Numbered from the stretch's first letter, positions 7,868 through 14,109 are shown. The stretch: 17,029 nt of DNA from CAYZIC01 sp964478335 (GCA_964478335.1 CAYZIC010000048.1:1-17029), one strand, 5' to 3'. Notes: a model not told the origin generated them from the letters alone. A program made the numbers and translations.

Positions 7868-9310
7868 CTACTTGAGCGCAGCCAATGCATCGGCGACACC
7901 CTTGCCATAGGCAGGATCGCAAGCCATGCAGTGATCAATGTGACGCTGCTGGATAAAGTCCGGTGCCTCACAGATCGAGCGAGCCGTATTCTCAAAGAGG
8001 CGCTGCTTCTCATCCGCGGAGAAGAGATTAAAGAGCGCACGCGGCTGGCTGTAGTAATCATCGTCGTCTTCGTGGAAGTCCCAATGATACGCATCGCCGC
8101 TGATCTTGAGCGGGGGCTCGGAGAAGTCGGGCTGCTGGGACCACTCACCATAGGAGTTGGGTTCGTAGCCCTTGGCCGAGCCATGGTTGCCATCGATGCG
8201 CATCGAGCCATCGCGGTGGAAATCATGGAATGGGCAGCGGGGTGCATTGACTGGGATCTGGCGGTGGTTGACACCAAGACGATAACGCTGTGTATCACCG
8301 TAGGAGAAGAGACGCCCCTGGAGCATCTTGTCAGGCGAGAAACCAATTCCCGGCACGACATTGGCGGGGTTAAAGGCCGCCTGCTCCACATCAGCGAAGT
8401 AGTTCTCTGGGTTGCGATTGAGCTCCATCACGCCGACTTCGATCAAAGGATAGTCCTTGTGCGGCCACACCTTGGTCAAGTCAAAGGGGTGATACGGGAC
8501 CTTTTCGGCATCTTCCTCAGGCATGATCTGTACGCAGAGCTTCCATTTCGGGAAATCACCACGCTCGATCGCATCAAAGAGGTCACGTTGGTGGCTTTCG
8601 CGATCCTTACCAATGACAGCCTCAGCCTCAGCGTCGGTCAGGTTGGTGATCGGCTGCTGACAACGCCAGTGAAATTTCACCCAGTAGCGTTTATTCTCTG
8701 GGCTGATAAAGCTATAGGTATGCGAGCCAAATCCATGCATCGTGCGATAAGAGGCGGGGATACCACGATCCGACATCACTACCGTCACTTGGTGAAAGGC
8801 CTCAGGCAAGCTGGTCCAAAAGTCCCAGTTGTTGAGCGCACTGCGCAAGTTTGTACGAGGATCACGCTTTACGGCATGATTCAGATCAGGGAACTTAAGC
8901 GGATCACGCAAGAAAAAGACCGGCGTATTATTGCCCACCAAATCCCAGTTGCCCTGCTCGGTGTAGAGCTTGACAGCAAACCCACGAATATCACGCTCCG
9001 CATCCGCCGCACCACGTTCGCCAGCGACCGTAGAGAAGCGCACAAAGAGGTCAGTCTTTTTACCCACTTGATTAAAGAGCGCAGCCTTACAATAGGCCGA
9101 GATATCATTGGTCACAGTAAAGGTACCAAAGGCTCCAGAGCCCTTTGCATGCATACGACGCTCAGGGATCACCTCGCGATCAAAGTGCGCAAGCTTTTCC
9201 TGAAACCACGTATTCTGCATCAACATCGGTCCACGAGGCCCTGCGGTCGTTACATTTTGGTTATCGACGACGGGGGCTCCATTATCATGAGTTAAACGCT
9301 GGTCTGTCAT
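7868..9310 (-). CDS. katA: Catalase (monofunctional haem, small-subunit type)
   Basis: Dismutates hydrogen peroxide to water and oxygen in the cytoplasm. It has 480 residues, the small-subunit (clade 3, NADPH-binding) length. Expected active-site residues are His54 in RRMHAKGSGAFG, Ser93 in FVRFSTV and Asn127 in LVGNNTPVFF; the proximal haem ligand is Tyr337 in RLFSYGDTQRYRLG. I chose the ATG at 9310, with AAGGAG 7 bases upstream. An in-frame upstream ATG at 9352 would add 14 residues, has no such site, and overlaps the inverted repeat in the leader. The gene is monocistronic, with its own promoter (9381-9409) and a terminator shared with the converging operon. A 489-codon open frame lies antisense to it and is a shadow. 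Catalase implies exposure to oxygen or peroxide. Confidence 0.96.
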   Translation of the reverse strand: MTDQRLTHDNGAPVVDNQNVTTAGPRGPMLMQNTWFQEKLAHFDREVIPERRMHAKGSGAFGTFTVTNDISAYCKAALFNQVGKKTDLFVRFSTVAGERGAADAERDIRGFAVKLYTEQGNWDLVGNNTPVFFLRDPLKFPDLNHAVKRDPRTNLRSALNNWDFWTSLPEAFHQVTVVMSDRGIPASYRTMHGFGSHTYSFISPENKRYWVKFHWRCQQPITNLTDAEAEAVIGKDRESHQRDLFDAIERGDFPKWKLCVQIMPEEDAEKVPYHPFDLTKVWPHKDYPLIEVGVMELNRNPENYFADVEQAAFNPANVVPGIGFSPDKMLQGRLFSYGDTQRYRLGVNHRQIPVNAPRCPFHDFHRDGSMRIDGNHGSAKGYEPNSYGEWSQQPDFSEPPLKISGDAYHWDFHEDDDDYYSQPRALFNLFSADEKQRLFENTARSICEAPDFIQQRHIDHCMACDPAYGKGVADALAALK

Positions 9311-9317
9311 TTTTTGA

Positions 9318-9323
9318 CTCCTT
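9318..9323 (-). promoter_or_regulatory. Ribosome binding site deciding the katA start
   Basis: On the - strand this reads AAGGAG, 7 bases before the ATG at 9310. It supports the 480-residue form over the start 42 bases upstream. Confidence 0.85.
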
Positions 9324-9346
9324 ATCATTAAAACACCTGTAAGCGT

Positions 9347-9364
9347 GATCAAAACCCTTTGATC
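9347..9364 (-). promoter_or_regulatory. Inverted repeat in the katA leader, candidate operator
   Basis: GATCAAA and TTTGATC face each other across ACCC. The repeat would fall at about +10 to +27 from the predicted katA transcription start, a place where a bound repressor would block transcription. It could also fold as a small hairpin in the mRNA. The binding protein is unknown; the site does not match the PerR or OxyR consensus as I recall them. Confidence 0.45.
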
Positions 9365-9380
9365 CTTCGTTACGCCCTAG

Positions 9381-9409
9381 ACTATAGTACAAAATGGATC
9401 ATTTGTCAA
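9381..9409 (-). promoter_or_regulatory. Sigma70-type promoter of katA
   Basis: Read on the - strand: TTGACA (9404-9409), a 17-base spacer, then TATAGT (9381-9386). The upstream flank (9410-9445) is AT-rich and could act as an UP element. Predicted start is near 9374, giving a leader of about 64 bases. Confidence 0.82.
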
Positions 9410-9488
9410 ACAATAAATGTGGAATAAGTATAATAATCAACAAAAAGCCCTAAAAGACACTTTTTTAGTTAATAATCGCAAATAGCAC

Positions 9489-9517
9489 TTGACAGAATGG
9501 GGTAGATTTGATATCTT
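9489..9517 (+). promoter_or_regulatory. Sigma70-type promoter of the tRNA-Thr gene
   Basis: TTGACA (9489-9494), a 17-base spacer, then TATCTT (9512-9517). Predicted start is near 9524, a few bases before the mature tRNA 5' end at 9531. It is divergent from the katA promoter, with about 80 AT-rich bases between the two. Confidence 0.75.
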
Positions 9518-9530
9518 GTAACACGTTTTA

Positions 9531-9606
9531 GCCAACTTAGCACAGCTGGTAGTGCAGCTCATTCGTAATGAGCAGGTCGGGGGTTCGAATCCCTTAGTTG
9601 GCTCCA
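9531..9606 (+). tRNA. tRNA-Thr, anticodon CGU
   Basis: A complete 76-base cloverleaf. The acceptor arms are GCCAACT and AGTTGGC, the D arm is GCAC/GTGC with AGCTGGTA, and the anticodon arm is GCTCA/TGAGC around TTCGTAA, giving anticodon CGT, which reads ACG. The T loop is TTCGAAT. Discriminator T73 is followed by an encoded CCA (9604-9606). The T stem is unusual, with GGGGG facing CCCTT, so two of five pairs are G-U. It is a single gene with its own promoter and terminator. Confidence 0.97.
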
Positions 9607-9614
9607 TTCATTTT

Positions 9615-9650
9615 AGGCTCATTAGTCGCAAGACCGATGAGCCTTTTTTT
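9615..9650 (+). terminator. Rho-independent terminator of the tRNA-Thr gene
   Basis: AGGCTCAT (9615-9622) pairs with ATGAGCCT (9637-9644). An inner GTC-GCAA-GAC stem carries a GNRA-type loop, separated from the outer stem by a 2x2 internal loop. Seven T residues follow (9644-9650). Confidence 0.9.
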
Positions 9651-9919
9651 GTCCCCCTGAAGATGCGACTCCTTATGGGGCAGTGATAGGAGCAAGAGAC
9701 CTCATTGCCCCATCCTCCTTTGTGCATTTTGTGACCCTTTTGTGGGAGAAAAAGCGCGACTAATCCACGCTGCCTGCGAGCAAGCCATCCCACGCAGCCC
9801 TACGAGAAAAGCAAGCTCAAAAGCGACACCCAGCCGTAATCAAGCAAGCTCGACGCTATAGGCAACAAGCACTCGAGCTCAGACGCTAAACTCAGGCTGG
9901 GTAAGCCATAAGTGGAGAC
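9651..9919. other. Non-coding stretch between tRNA-Thr and ppdK
   Basis: No convincing gene; the short open frames have no SD site and odd composition. It holds a 12-bp hairpin (9675-9713), the pair ACCCAGCC (9828-9835) and GGCTGGGT (9895-9902) that could close a 75-base fold, and the first copy of a repeat shared with 13159-13230. It might contain a small RNA ending at the 9920-9953 terminator, but no promoter stands out. Confidence 0.5.
9675..9713. repeat. 12-bp inverted repeat, strong stem-loop
   Basis: Bases 9675-9686 pair with 9702-9713 along 12 positions (ATGGGGCA/TGCCCCAT, one G-T pair, then TGA/TCA) around a 15-base loop. No T run follows on either strand, so it is not a standard terminator. 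Function unknown. Confidence 0.65.
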
Positions 9920-9935
9920 AAAAAAGCCCTACGGT
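9862..9935. repeat. Dispersed intergenic repeat, copy A
   Basis: GCAACAAGCACTCGAGCTC (9862-9880) matches 13159-13177 at 18 of 19 bases. After a 39-base gap (37 in the other copy), the terminator segment 9920-9935 matches 13215-13230 at 15 of 16. The conserved spacing and shared position downstream of a - strand gene argue for duplication of a whole cassette. Confidence 0.7.
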
Positions 9936-9953
9936 AACCGCAGGGCTTTTTTT
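9920..9953. terminator. Two-way terminator downstream of ppdK
   Basis: AAAAAGCCCTACGG pairs with CCGCAGGGCTTTTT apart from one A/C mismatch, with a TAA loop. There is an A run on the left and a T run on the right. It lies 23 bases past the ppdK stop and can end ppdK on the - strand or any + strand transcript from the preceding region. Confidence 0.88.
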
Positions 9954-9960
9954 GGGTTTG

Positions 9961-9974
9961 CTCGCTAGAGCGAG
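9961..9974. repeat. Short stem-loop next to the ppdK stop codon
   Basis: CTCGC and GCGAG enclose TAGA, directly after the ppdK stop codon. It may protect the 3' end of the mRNA, or simply belong to the intergenic hairpin family seen elsewhere in the window. Confidence 0.5.
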
Positions 9975-9976
9975 GC

Positions 9977-12763
9977 TTACTTGCTTGCCTCGATGGCTGC
10001 TTGTGCAGCTGCCAGACGTGCGATTGGCACGCGGTAAGGTGAGCAGGAGACGTAGGTGAGGCCGAGGCTGTGGAAGAATTCCACTGAGCGAGGTTCACCG
10101 CCGTGTTCGCCGCAGACGCCGAGCTTGAATTCGGGCTTGACGCTATGAGCGTGATCGACAGCGATCTTGATCAAGCGGCCAACGCCGGTTTGGTCGAGCA
10201 CTGCGAATGGATCGTAGTCGTAGAAGCCTTGTGAGACGTAGTCGCGGATGATGGCGCCGGTGTCGTCACGAGAGAATGCGCAGGTGGTCTGGGTCAAGTC
10301 GTTAGTACCGAAGGAGAAGAAGTCCACTTCAGCAGCGATTTGGTCAGCTGTCAAAGCAGCACGAGGCACTTCGATCATAGTACCAATCTTGATGCCGAGG
10401 TCGGTATTGGTTTCCTTTTCGACAGCAGCGATGGTCTCGACGATGATCGTCTTTTGGCTACGGAGTTCACCGATGGAGCCAACGAGCGGGATCATGATTT
10501 CGGGCTTGGAGCCAGAGACCTGAGCAGCAGCTTCGCAGATTGCGCGCACTTGCATAGCGGTAACTTCAGGGTAGGAGATACCGAGACGGCAACCGCGGTG
10601 ACCGAGCATGGGGTTGAATTCGTGGAGCTCTTCGACGACCTTCTTGATTTGCTCGACAGGGATGCCCATAACCTTGGACATTTCGGCTTGGCCGGCTTCG
10701 TCATGGGGCAAGAATTCGTGCAAAGGAGGATCGAGGAGACGCACGGTGCAGCTGCGGCCGTCGAGGTTCTTAAACATGCCGATGAAGTCATTGCGCTGGA
10801 GGGGCAAGAGGAGATCGAGGGCCTTGTTGTATTGTGCGAGAGGCTCTGCGAGCTGAGCTTCGAGCTTGGCCTTGATGTCACCTTCTGCGAAGATGAGCTG
10901 CTCGCGGAGGCGCTTCACGGTCTCTGCGACGAGGATCAAGCGACGGAATGCGACGATGCGTTCGCCTTCGAAGAACATATGCTCGGTACGGCAGAGGCCG
11001 ATGCCTTCAGCGCCGAAGGAGACGGCGACTTGCGTATCACGAGGAGTGTCAGCATTGGTGCGTACGCCCATGGTGCGATACTTGTCTGCGAGTGCCATGA
11101 TGTCAGCAAAAGGACCATCGAGGTGAGGGTCGCGGGTTTCGATCTGACCATTGTAGACAGCGCCGAGGGAGCCATTGAGTGACATCCAGTCGCCTTCTTT
11201 GAGGGTGACATCGCCGACGGTGAGGGTCTTGTTGGCGTAGTTGATTGCGATATCGCCAGCGCCAGATACGCAGCACTTGCCCATACCACGAGCCACAACA
11301 GCTGCGTGAGAAGTCATGCCACCGCGAGTGGTGAGGATGCCTTGTGCTGAGACCATGCCACTGATATCCTCAGGGGAGGTTTCGATACGGCAAAGGACGA
11401 CCTTTTCGCCGCGCTTGGCCCATTCTTCTGCGTCATCTGCGCTGAAGACGACCTTACCACAGCAAACGCCCGGAGATGCGGGGAGGCCGGTGGAGATGCG
11501 GTGAGCTTTCTTTTCGGCAACGGGGTTAAAGACGGGGTGCAAGAGCTGATCGAGGGCTTGGGGTTCGACGCGGAGAACAGCGGTCTTTTCGTCGATGAGG
11601 CCTTCTTTCATCAAATCGATTGCGATGCGGACTGCTGCAGGTGCGGTGCGCTTGCCGTTACGGGTTTGAAGCATGTAGAGGGTGCCGTCTTCGATCGTGA
11701 ATTCGAGGTCTTGCATGTCCTTGTAGTGGTTTTCGAGGGTGACGCGGATATCGTCAAGCTGCTTGAAAACAACAGGCATGGATTCTTCGAGTGCGGGGAA
11801 CTTAGCGGCGCGGTCTTCTTCAGAGATGCCTTGGCTTGCTGCCCATGCCTTGGAGCCTGCAGTGGTGATTTGTTGAGGGGTACGGATACCAGCGACAACG
11901 TCTTCGCCTTGTGCATTGATGAGGTATTCGCCATAGAAGTAGGCATTGTTACCGGTGGAGGGGTCGCGGGTAAAGGCCACGCCAGTTGCGGAGTTGTTGC
12001 CAGAGTTACCAAAGACCATGGTCTGGACGTTAACTGCGGTACCTGCAAGGCCACGGATATCGTTAAGCTCGCGATACTTGATTGCGCGGGGGTTATTCCA
12101 TGAGCGAAACACCGCAGCGATTGCTTGGGTGAGCTGTTCGAGGGGGTCATTGGGGAATTCACGGCCGAGCTTGGCCTTGATGAGCGCACGATACTTTGCA
12201 ACGACTTCTTGGAGGTCTTCGGTGGTCAAGTCGGTGTCGAGGGCAACGCCCTTGGCGGTCTTGACGCTCTGCAATTCGTGTTCGAAATCGTGGTGCTCCA
12301 TACCCATGACGACATCACCAAACATTTGGATAAAGCGGCGGTAGGAGTCCCAGACGAAGCGGGGGTTTTGGGTCTTTTCGACCATGATCTTGACGGTGTC
12401 GTCATTGAGGCCGAGATTGAGGACGGTGTCCATCATGCCAGGCATAGAGACTGCTGCACCTGAGCGGACGGAGACGAGCAGAGGGGTGCCATTTGCGCCA
12501 CCGAGGTTCTTACCAGTCATCTCTTGCAACGTCTTGAGCGCTGCGTCGATTTGGGGCTTGATGGTTGCGAAGAGTTGACCAGCGCCCATGGTGTAATATT
12601 GTGCGCAAGCTTCTGTTGTGATCGTGAATCCAGGAGGCACAGGCAAGCCGATAGAGGCCATATCGGCCAAGTTTGCACCTTTACCACCCAAGAGGGTCTT
12701 CATGCTACCATTGCCTTCGGATGCTTCACCACCGAAGAAATAAACATACTTGTCGTTGTCCAT
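9977..12763 (-). CDS. ppdK: Pyruvate, phosphate dikinase
   Basis: Interconverts pyruvate, ATP and phosphate with PEP, AMP and pyrophosphate, linking glycolysis and gluconeogenesis. At 928 residues it is slightly longer than the common bacterial form (about 870-900). The N-terminal ATP-grasp domain has GGKGANLADM (26-35), SVRSGAAVSMPGMMDT (98-113) and FGNSGNNSATGVAFTRDP (251-268). The central swivelling domain has the phospho-histidine His486 in TRGGMTSHAAVVARG; Thr484 is the site equivalent to the one PDRP regulates in plants. The C-terminal PEP/pyruvate barrel has GTNDLTQ (819-825) and the catalytic Cys884 in GVCGEHGGEP. AAGG lies 6 bases before the ATG. It is monocistronic, with a promoter at 12906-12934 and a terminator at 9920-9953. 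No PDRP regulatory gene is in the window. Confidence 0.97.
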   Translation of the reverse strand: MDNDKYVYFFGGEASEGNGSMKTLLGGKGANLADMASIGLPVPPGFTITTEACAQYYTMGAGQLFATIKPQIDAALKTLQEMTGKNLGGANGTPLLVSVRSGAAVSMPGMMDTVLNLGLNDDTVKIMVEKTQNPRFVWDSYRRFIQMFGDVVMGMEHHDFEHELQSVKTAKGVALDTDLTTEDLQEVVAKYRALIKAKLGREFPNDPLEQLTQAIAAVFRSWNNPRAIKYRELNDIRGLAGTAVNVQTMVFGNSGNNSATGVAFTRDPSTGNNAYFYGEYLINAQGEDVVAGIRTPQQITTAGSKAWAASQGISEEDRAAKFPALEESMPVVFKQLDDIRVTLENHYKDMQDLEFTIEDGTLYMLQTRNGKRTAPAAVRIAIDLMKEGLIDEKTAVLRVEPQALDQLLHPVFNPVAEKKAHRISTGLPASPGVCCGKVVFSADDAEEWAKRGEKVVLCRIETSPEDISGMVSAQGILTTRGGMTSHAAVVARGMGKCCVSGAGDIAINYANKTLTVGDVTLKEGDWMSLNGSLGAVYNGQIETRDPHLDGPFADIMALADKYRTMGVRTNADTPRDTQVAVSFGAEGIGLCRTEHMFFEGERIVAFRRLILVAETVKRLREQLIFAEGDIKAKLEAQLAEPLAQYNKALDLLLPLQRNDFIGMFKNLDGRSCTVRLLDPPLHEFLPHDEAGQAEMSKVMGIPVEQIKKVVEELHEFNPMLGHRGCRLGISYPEVTAMQVRAICEAAAQVSGSKPEIMIPLVGSIGELRSQKTIIVETIAAVEKETNTDLGIKIGTMIEVPRAALTADQIAAEVDFFSFGTNDLTQTTCAFSRDDTGAIIRDYVSQGFYDYDPFAVLDQTGVGRLIKIAVDHAHSVKPEFKLGVCGEHGGEPRSVEFFHSLGLTYVSCSPYRVPIARLAAAQAAIEASK

Positions 12764-12815
12764 AATCTACCTTACATTGTTTAGGGATATTAGCGTAACG
12801 TATACATTTCCTTTT

Positions 12816-12891
12816 GGCGAGAATGTAGGTCATCGTGTCGGATAAACAGCTCCGCACCCGATTTACTGATGTGTAGTGAGCCTACTCGGCC
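12816..12891 (-). promoter_or_regulatory. Possible structured 5' leader of ppdK
   Basis: Just after the predicted transcription start, GGC-GAG-TAGG segments in 12881-12891 can pair with 12816-12829, enclosing an inner TCGGG/TCCGA stem. This gives one compact fold. I recognise no riboswitch family, and the pairing is interrupted, so it may be chance. Confidence 0.3.
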
Positions 12892-12905
12892 AAAGAAACG
12901 CAGTT

Positions 12906-12934
12906 ACTATAAACGATTTCTGAGATAAAGTCAA
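12906..12934 (-). promoter_or_regulatory. Sigma70-type promoter of ppdK
   Basis: On the - strand: TTGACT (12929-12934), a 17-base spacer, then TATAGT (12906-12911). Predicted start is near 12899, so the leader is about 135 bases, long for a single metabolic gene. Confidence 0.8.
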
Positions 12935-12996
12935 TCCTAGAAATCATCAACCTGTCAAAAAAGAGTAGTCAAGTGAGAGATTTAGGGGTGAGTGTA

Positions 12997-13009
12997 GCGG
13001 CTGCGCCGC
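12997..13009. repeat. Triloop mini-hairpin GCGGC-TGC-GCCGC
   Basis: A perfect 5-bp stem; on the - strand the loop reads GCA closed by C-G, matching the other mini-hairpins. Confidence 0.7.
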
Positions 13010-13095
13010 AGGACTGCCAGAGAGTGGTCACCTAATTGACCGAATTTTAGCCTAAGCGACACGGGCGCCTGCGGTGGGCAGGCTGCATGAGGAGG

Positions 13096-13116
13096 CTTGC
13101 GAGCGCAGCGAGCGAG
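13096..13116. repeat. Composite mini-hairpin with tandem GA mismatches
   Basis: CTTGC, GA, GC, loop GCA, GC, GA, GCGAG: two short stems separated by facing GA/GA steps. The same layout recurs at 16919-16933 with different outer arms (CC/GG). Confidence 0.55.
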
Positions 13117-13174
13117 GTGACAGGTAATAACAGCCGAGGGATGGTCAGCAAGCCGACCGCAACAAGCACTCGAT

Positions 13175-13192
13175 CTCGAGTCTAGACTCGAG
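13175..13192. repeat. Perfect 18-base palindrome
   Basis: CTCGAGTCTAGACTCGAG equals its own reverse complement with no loop. It lies within copy B of the dispersed repeat and could be a dimeric protein site or a cruciform. Confidence 0.75.
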
Positions 13193-13197
13193 CATAA

Positions 13198-13210
13198 GCG
13201 GCGTAGCCGC
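13198..13210. repeat. Triloop mini-hairpin GCGGC-GTA-GCCGC
   Basis: A perfect 5-bp stem with a GTA loop closed by C-G. The same core appears at 13296-13316 with longer arms. Confidence 0.7.
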
Positions 13211-13212
13211 AA

Positions 13213-13242
13213 TAAAAAAAGCCCTGCGGTTAAGCGGGGCTT
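13213..13242 (-). terminator. Rho-independent terminator downstream of parA
   Basis: On the - strand, AAGCCC-C-GC and GC-A-GGGCTT pair around TTAACC, followed by a run of T. It ends the unknown gene-leuCD-parA transcript about 70 bases past parA. There is no T run on the + strand, so it works one way only. Confidence 0.82.
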
Positions 13243-13279
13243 GAGAGGATCCAATAGCGAGCTTGCGAGCGTTTCAATA

Positions 13280-13290
13280 GGCCGCAGGCC
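13280..13290. repeat. Triloop mini-hairpin GGCC-GCA-GGCC
   Basis: A perfect 4-bp stem with a GCA loop closed by C-G. The same core with longer arms occurs at 16895-16909. Confidence 0.65.
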
Positions 13291-13295
13291 GTTCT

Positions 13296-13316
13296 AATAG
13301 CGGCGTAGCCGCTATT
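13296..13316. repeat. Triloop mini-hairpin spanning the parA stop codon
   Basis: AATAGCGGC and GCCGCTATT pair over 9 bp around GTA. The parA stop codon (TAG on the - strand, 13312-13314) lies within one arm. Confidence 0.75.
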
Positions 13317-14091
13317 TGTTGCGCTTGACGAATTCCTTGGCGAGCTCTTTGTAGGCTTTAGCGCCTTTGCTCGTGGGAGAGGAGAGCACGACAGGTAGAC
13401 CGAGGCTGGGGGCTTCGCTGATTTTGATATTGCGGGGGATGAGGGTCTTGTAGACCTTTTTGCCGAAATACTTTTTGACTTCTGCAACGACGTCGTTAGC
13501 GAGGTTGGTGCGCGAGTCAAACATGGTCATGACGATGCCTTCGAGGTCAATGTTAGGGTTGACGCCATTGGCTTTGAAGCGCTCAATCACTTGAGTGATG
13601 ACAGAGAGCCCCTCCATGGCATAGTATTCGCACTGCATGGCAATGATAATGCCATCGGCAGCCGCGATTGATGCGGTCATGAGCACGCCCAAAGACGGAG
13701 GGCAGTCGATGATGATGTAGTCATAGGTATTAGCCTGGATGATCGGATCGATGGCGTTGCGCACCACTGCGAGGTGGTTTTCACTGCGGGCGATTTCGAG
13801 CTCAGCACCTGAGAGGTCGATCTCCGAGGCGATCATCTTAACATTGTCAACGACAGTATCTTGGACGAGGTCAGTGATGGCGACCTGTTGCGTCAAGGCC
13901 GCATAGAGGCTTTTACCAGGTTGCGACTCAAGACCGAGCCCACTGGTAGCATTGGCCTGCGGGTCGAGGTCGAGCACGAGAACCTTTTTCTTAAGCAAAC
14001 CAAGTGACGCTGCGAGGTTAACAGCAGTAGTGGTTTTGCCGACACCGCCCTTTTGGTTGGCGACAGCGATTACACGAGTAGATTTAGCCAT
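13312..14091 (-). CDS. parA: ParA/Soj-family partitioning ATPase
   Basis: A deviant-Walker ATPase that positions chromosomes or other cargo by cycling on the nucleoid, normally with ParB. It has 259 residues, the short chromosomal (Soj) length with no N-terminal DNA-binding domain. The deviant Walker A is KGGVGKTT (14-21) with signature Lys14 and catalytic Lys19. DLDPQAN (41-47), IIIDCPPSLG (126-135) for Walker B, and IPRNIKISEAPSLGLPV (218-234) are all typical of Soj. It lies 18 bases after leuCD with only a distant AAAGG, so translation is probably coupled. No ParB gene follows; downstream are stem-loops and ppdK. A MinD-like or cargo-positioning ATPase is less likely given the Soj motifs. 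Confidence 0.9.
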   Translation of the reverse strand: MAKSTRVIAVANQKGGVGKTTTAVNLAASLGLLKKKVLVLDLDPQANATSGLGLESQPGKSLYAALTQQVAITDLVQDTVVDNVKMIASEIDLSGAELEIARSENHLAVVRNAIDPIIQANTYDYIIIDCPPSLGVLMTASIAAADGIIIAMQCEYYAMEGLSVITQVIERFKANGVNPNIDLEGIVMTMFDSRTNLANDVVAEVKKYFGKKVYKTLIPRNIKISEAPSLGLPVVLSSPTSKGAKAYKELAKEFVKRNK

Positions 14092-14109
14092 AATAGAGGA
14101 GTGCCTTTC

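Larger units (their letters stand above)
12935..13212. other. Non-coding stem-loop island between parA and ppdK
   Basis: No gene is seen. The stretch is packed with short inverted repeats: GCGGC-TGC-GCCGC (12997-13009), GGTCA/TGACC (13026-13041), GCCTGC/GCAGGC (13067-13083), a CTTGC/GCGAG composite (13096-13116), GGTC/GACC (13143-13158), an 18-base perfect palindrome (13175-13192) and GCGGC-GTA-GCCGC (13198-13210). Further hairpins of the same kind follow up to the parA stop. No integrase, IS end or recognisable RNA family is present. Confidence 0.6.
13159..13230. repeat. Dispersed intergenic repeat, copy B
   Basis: The partner of 9862-9935: the 19-base head (13159-13177) matches at 18 of 19 bases and the terminator segment (13215-13230) at 15 of 16, with a nearly equal spacer between. 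The spacer itself differs; here it contains a palindrome and a triloop hairpin. Confidence 0.7.

Noticed and set aside
7826..9295. 489-codon + strand open frame covering nearly all of katA
   Set aside because: It is antisense to a catalase with complete active-site motifs. The encoded protein has no recognisable domain, and the frame is open because of the codon composition of katA.
9410..9445. AT-rich stretch upstream of katA considered as a PerR or Fur box
   Set aside because: The symmetry is too poor for either consensus. It is better explained as AT-rich promoter-flanking DNA.
9608..9793. 61-codon - strand open frame after tRNA-Thr
   Set aside because: It overlaps the tRNA terminator and the 9675-9713 hairpin, has no SD site, and its composition is not protein-like.
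10340..12103. Long + strand open frames (280 and 200 codons) inside ppdK
   Set aside because: They are shadows of ppdK, acidic and low in complexity, with no SD site and no family resemblance.
12935..13316. Hairpin island considered as a CRISPR array, integron attC series or IS remnant
   Set aside because: There are no regular direct repeats with spacers, no attC R-box pairs with conserved spacing, and no transposase or integrase fragments or terminal inverted repeats.
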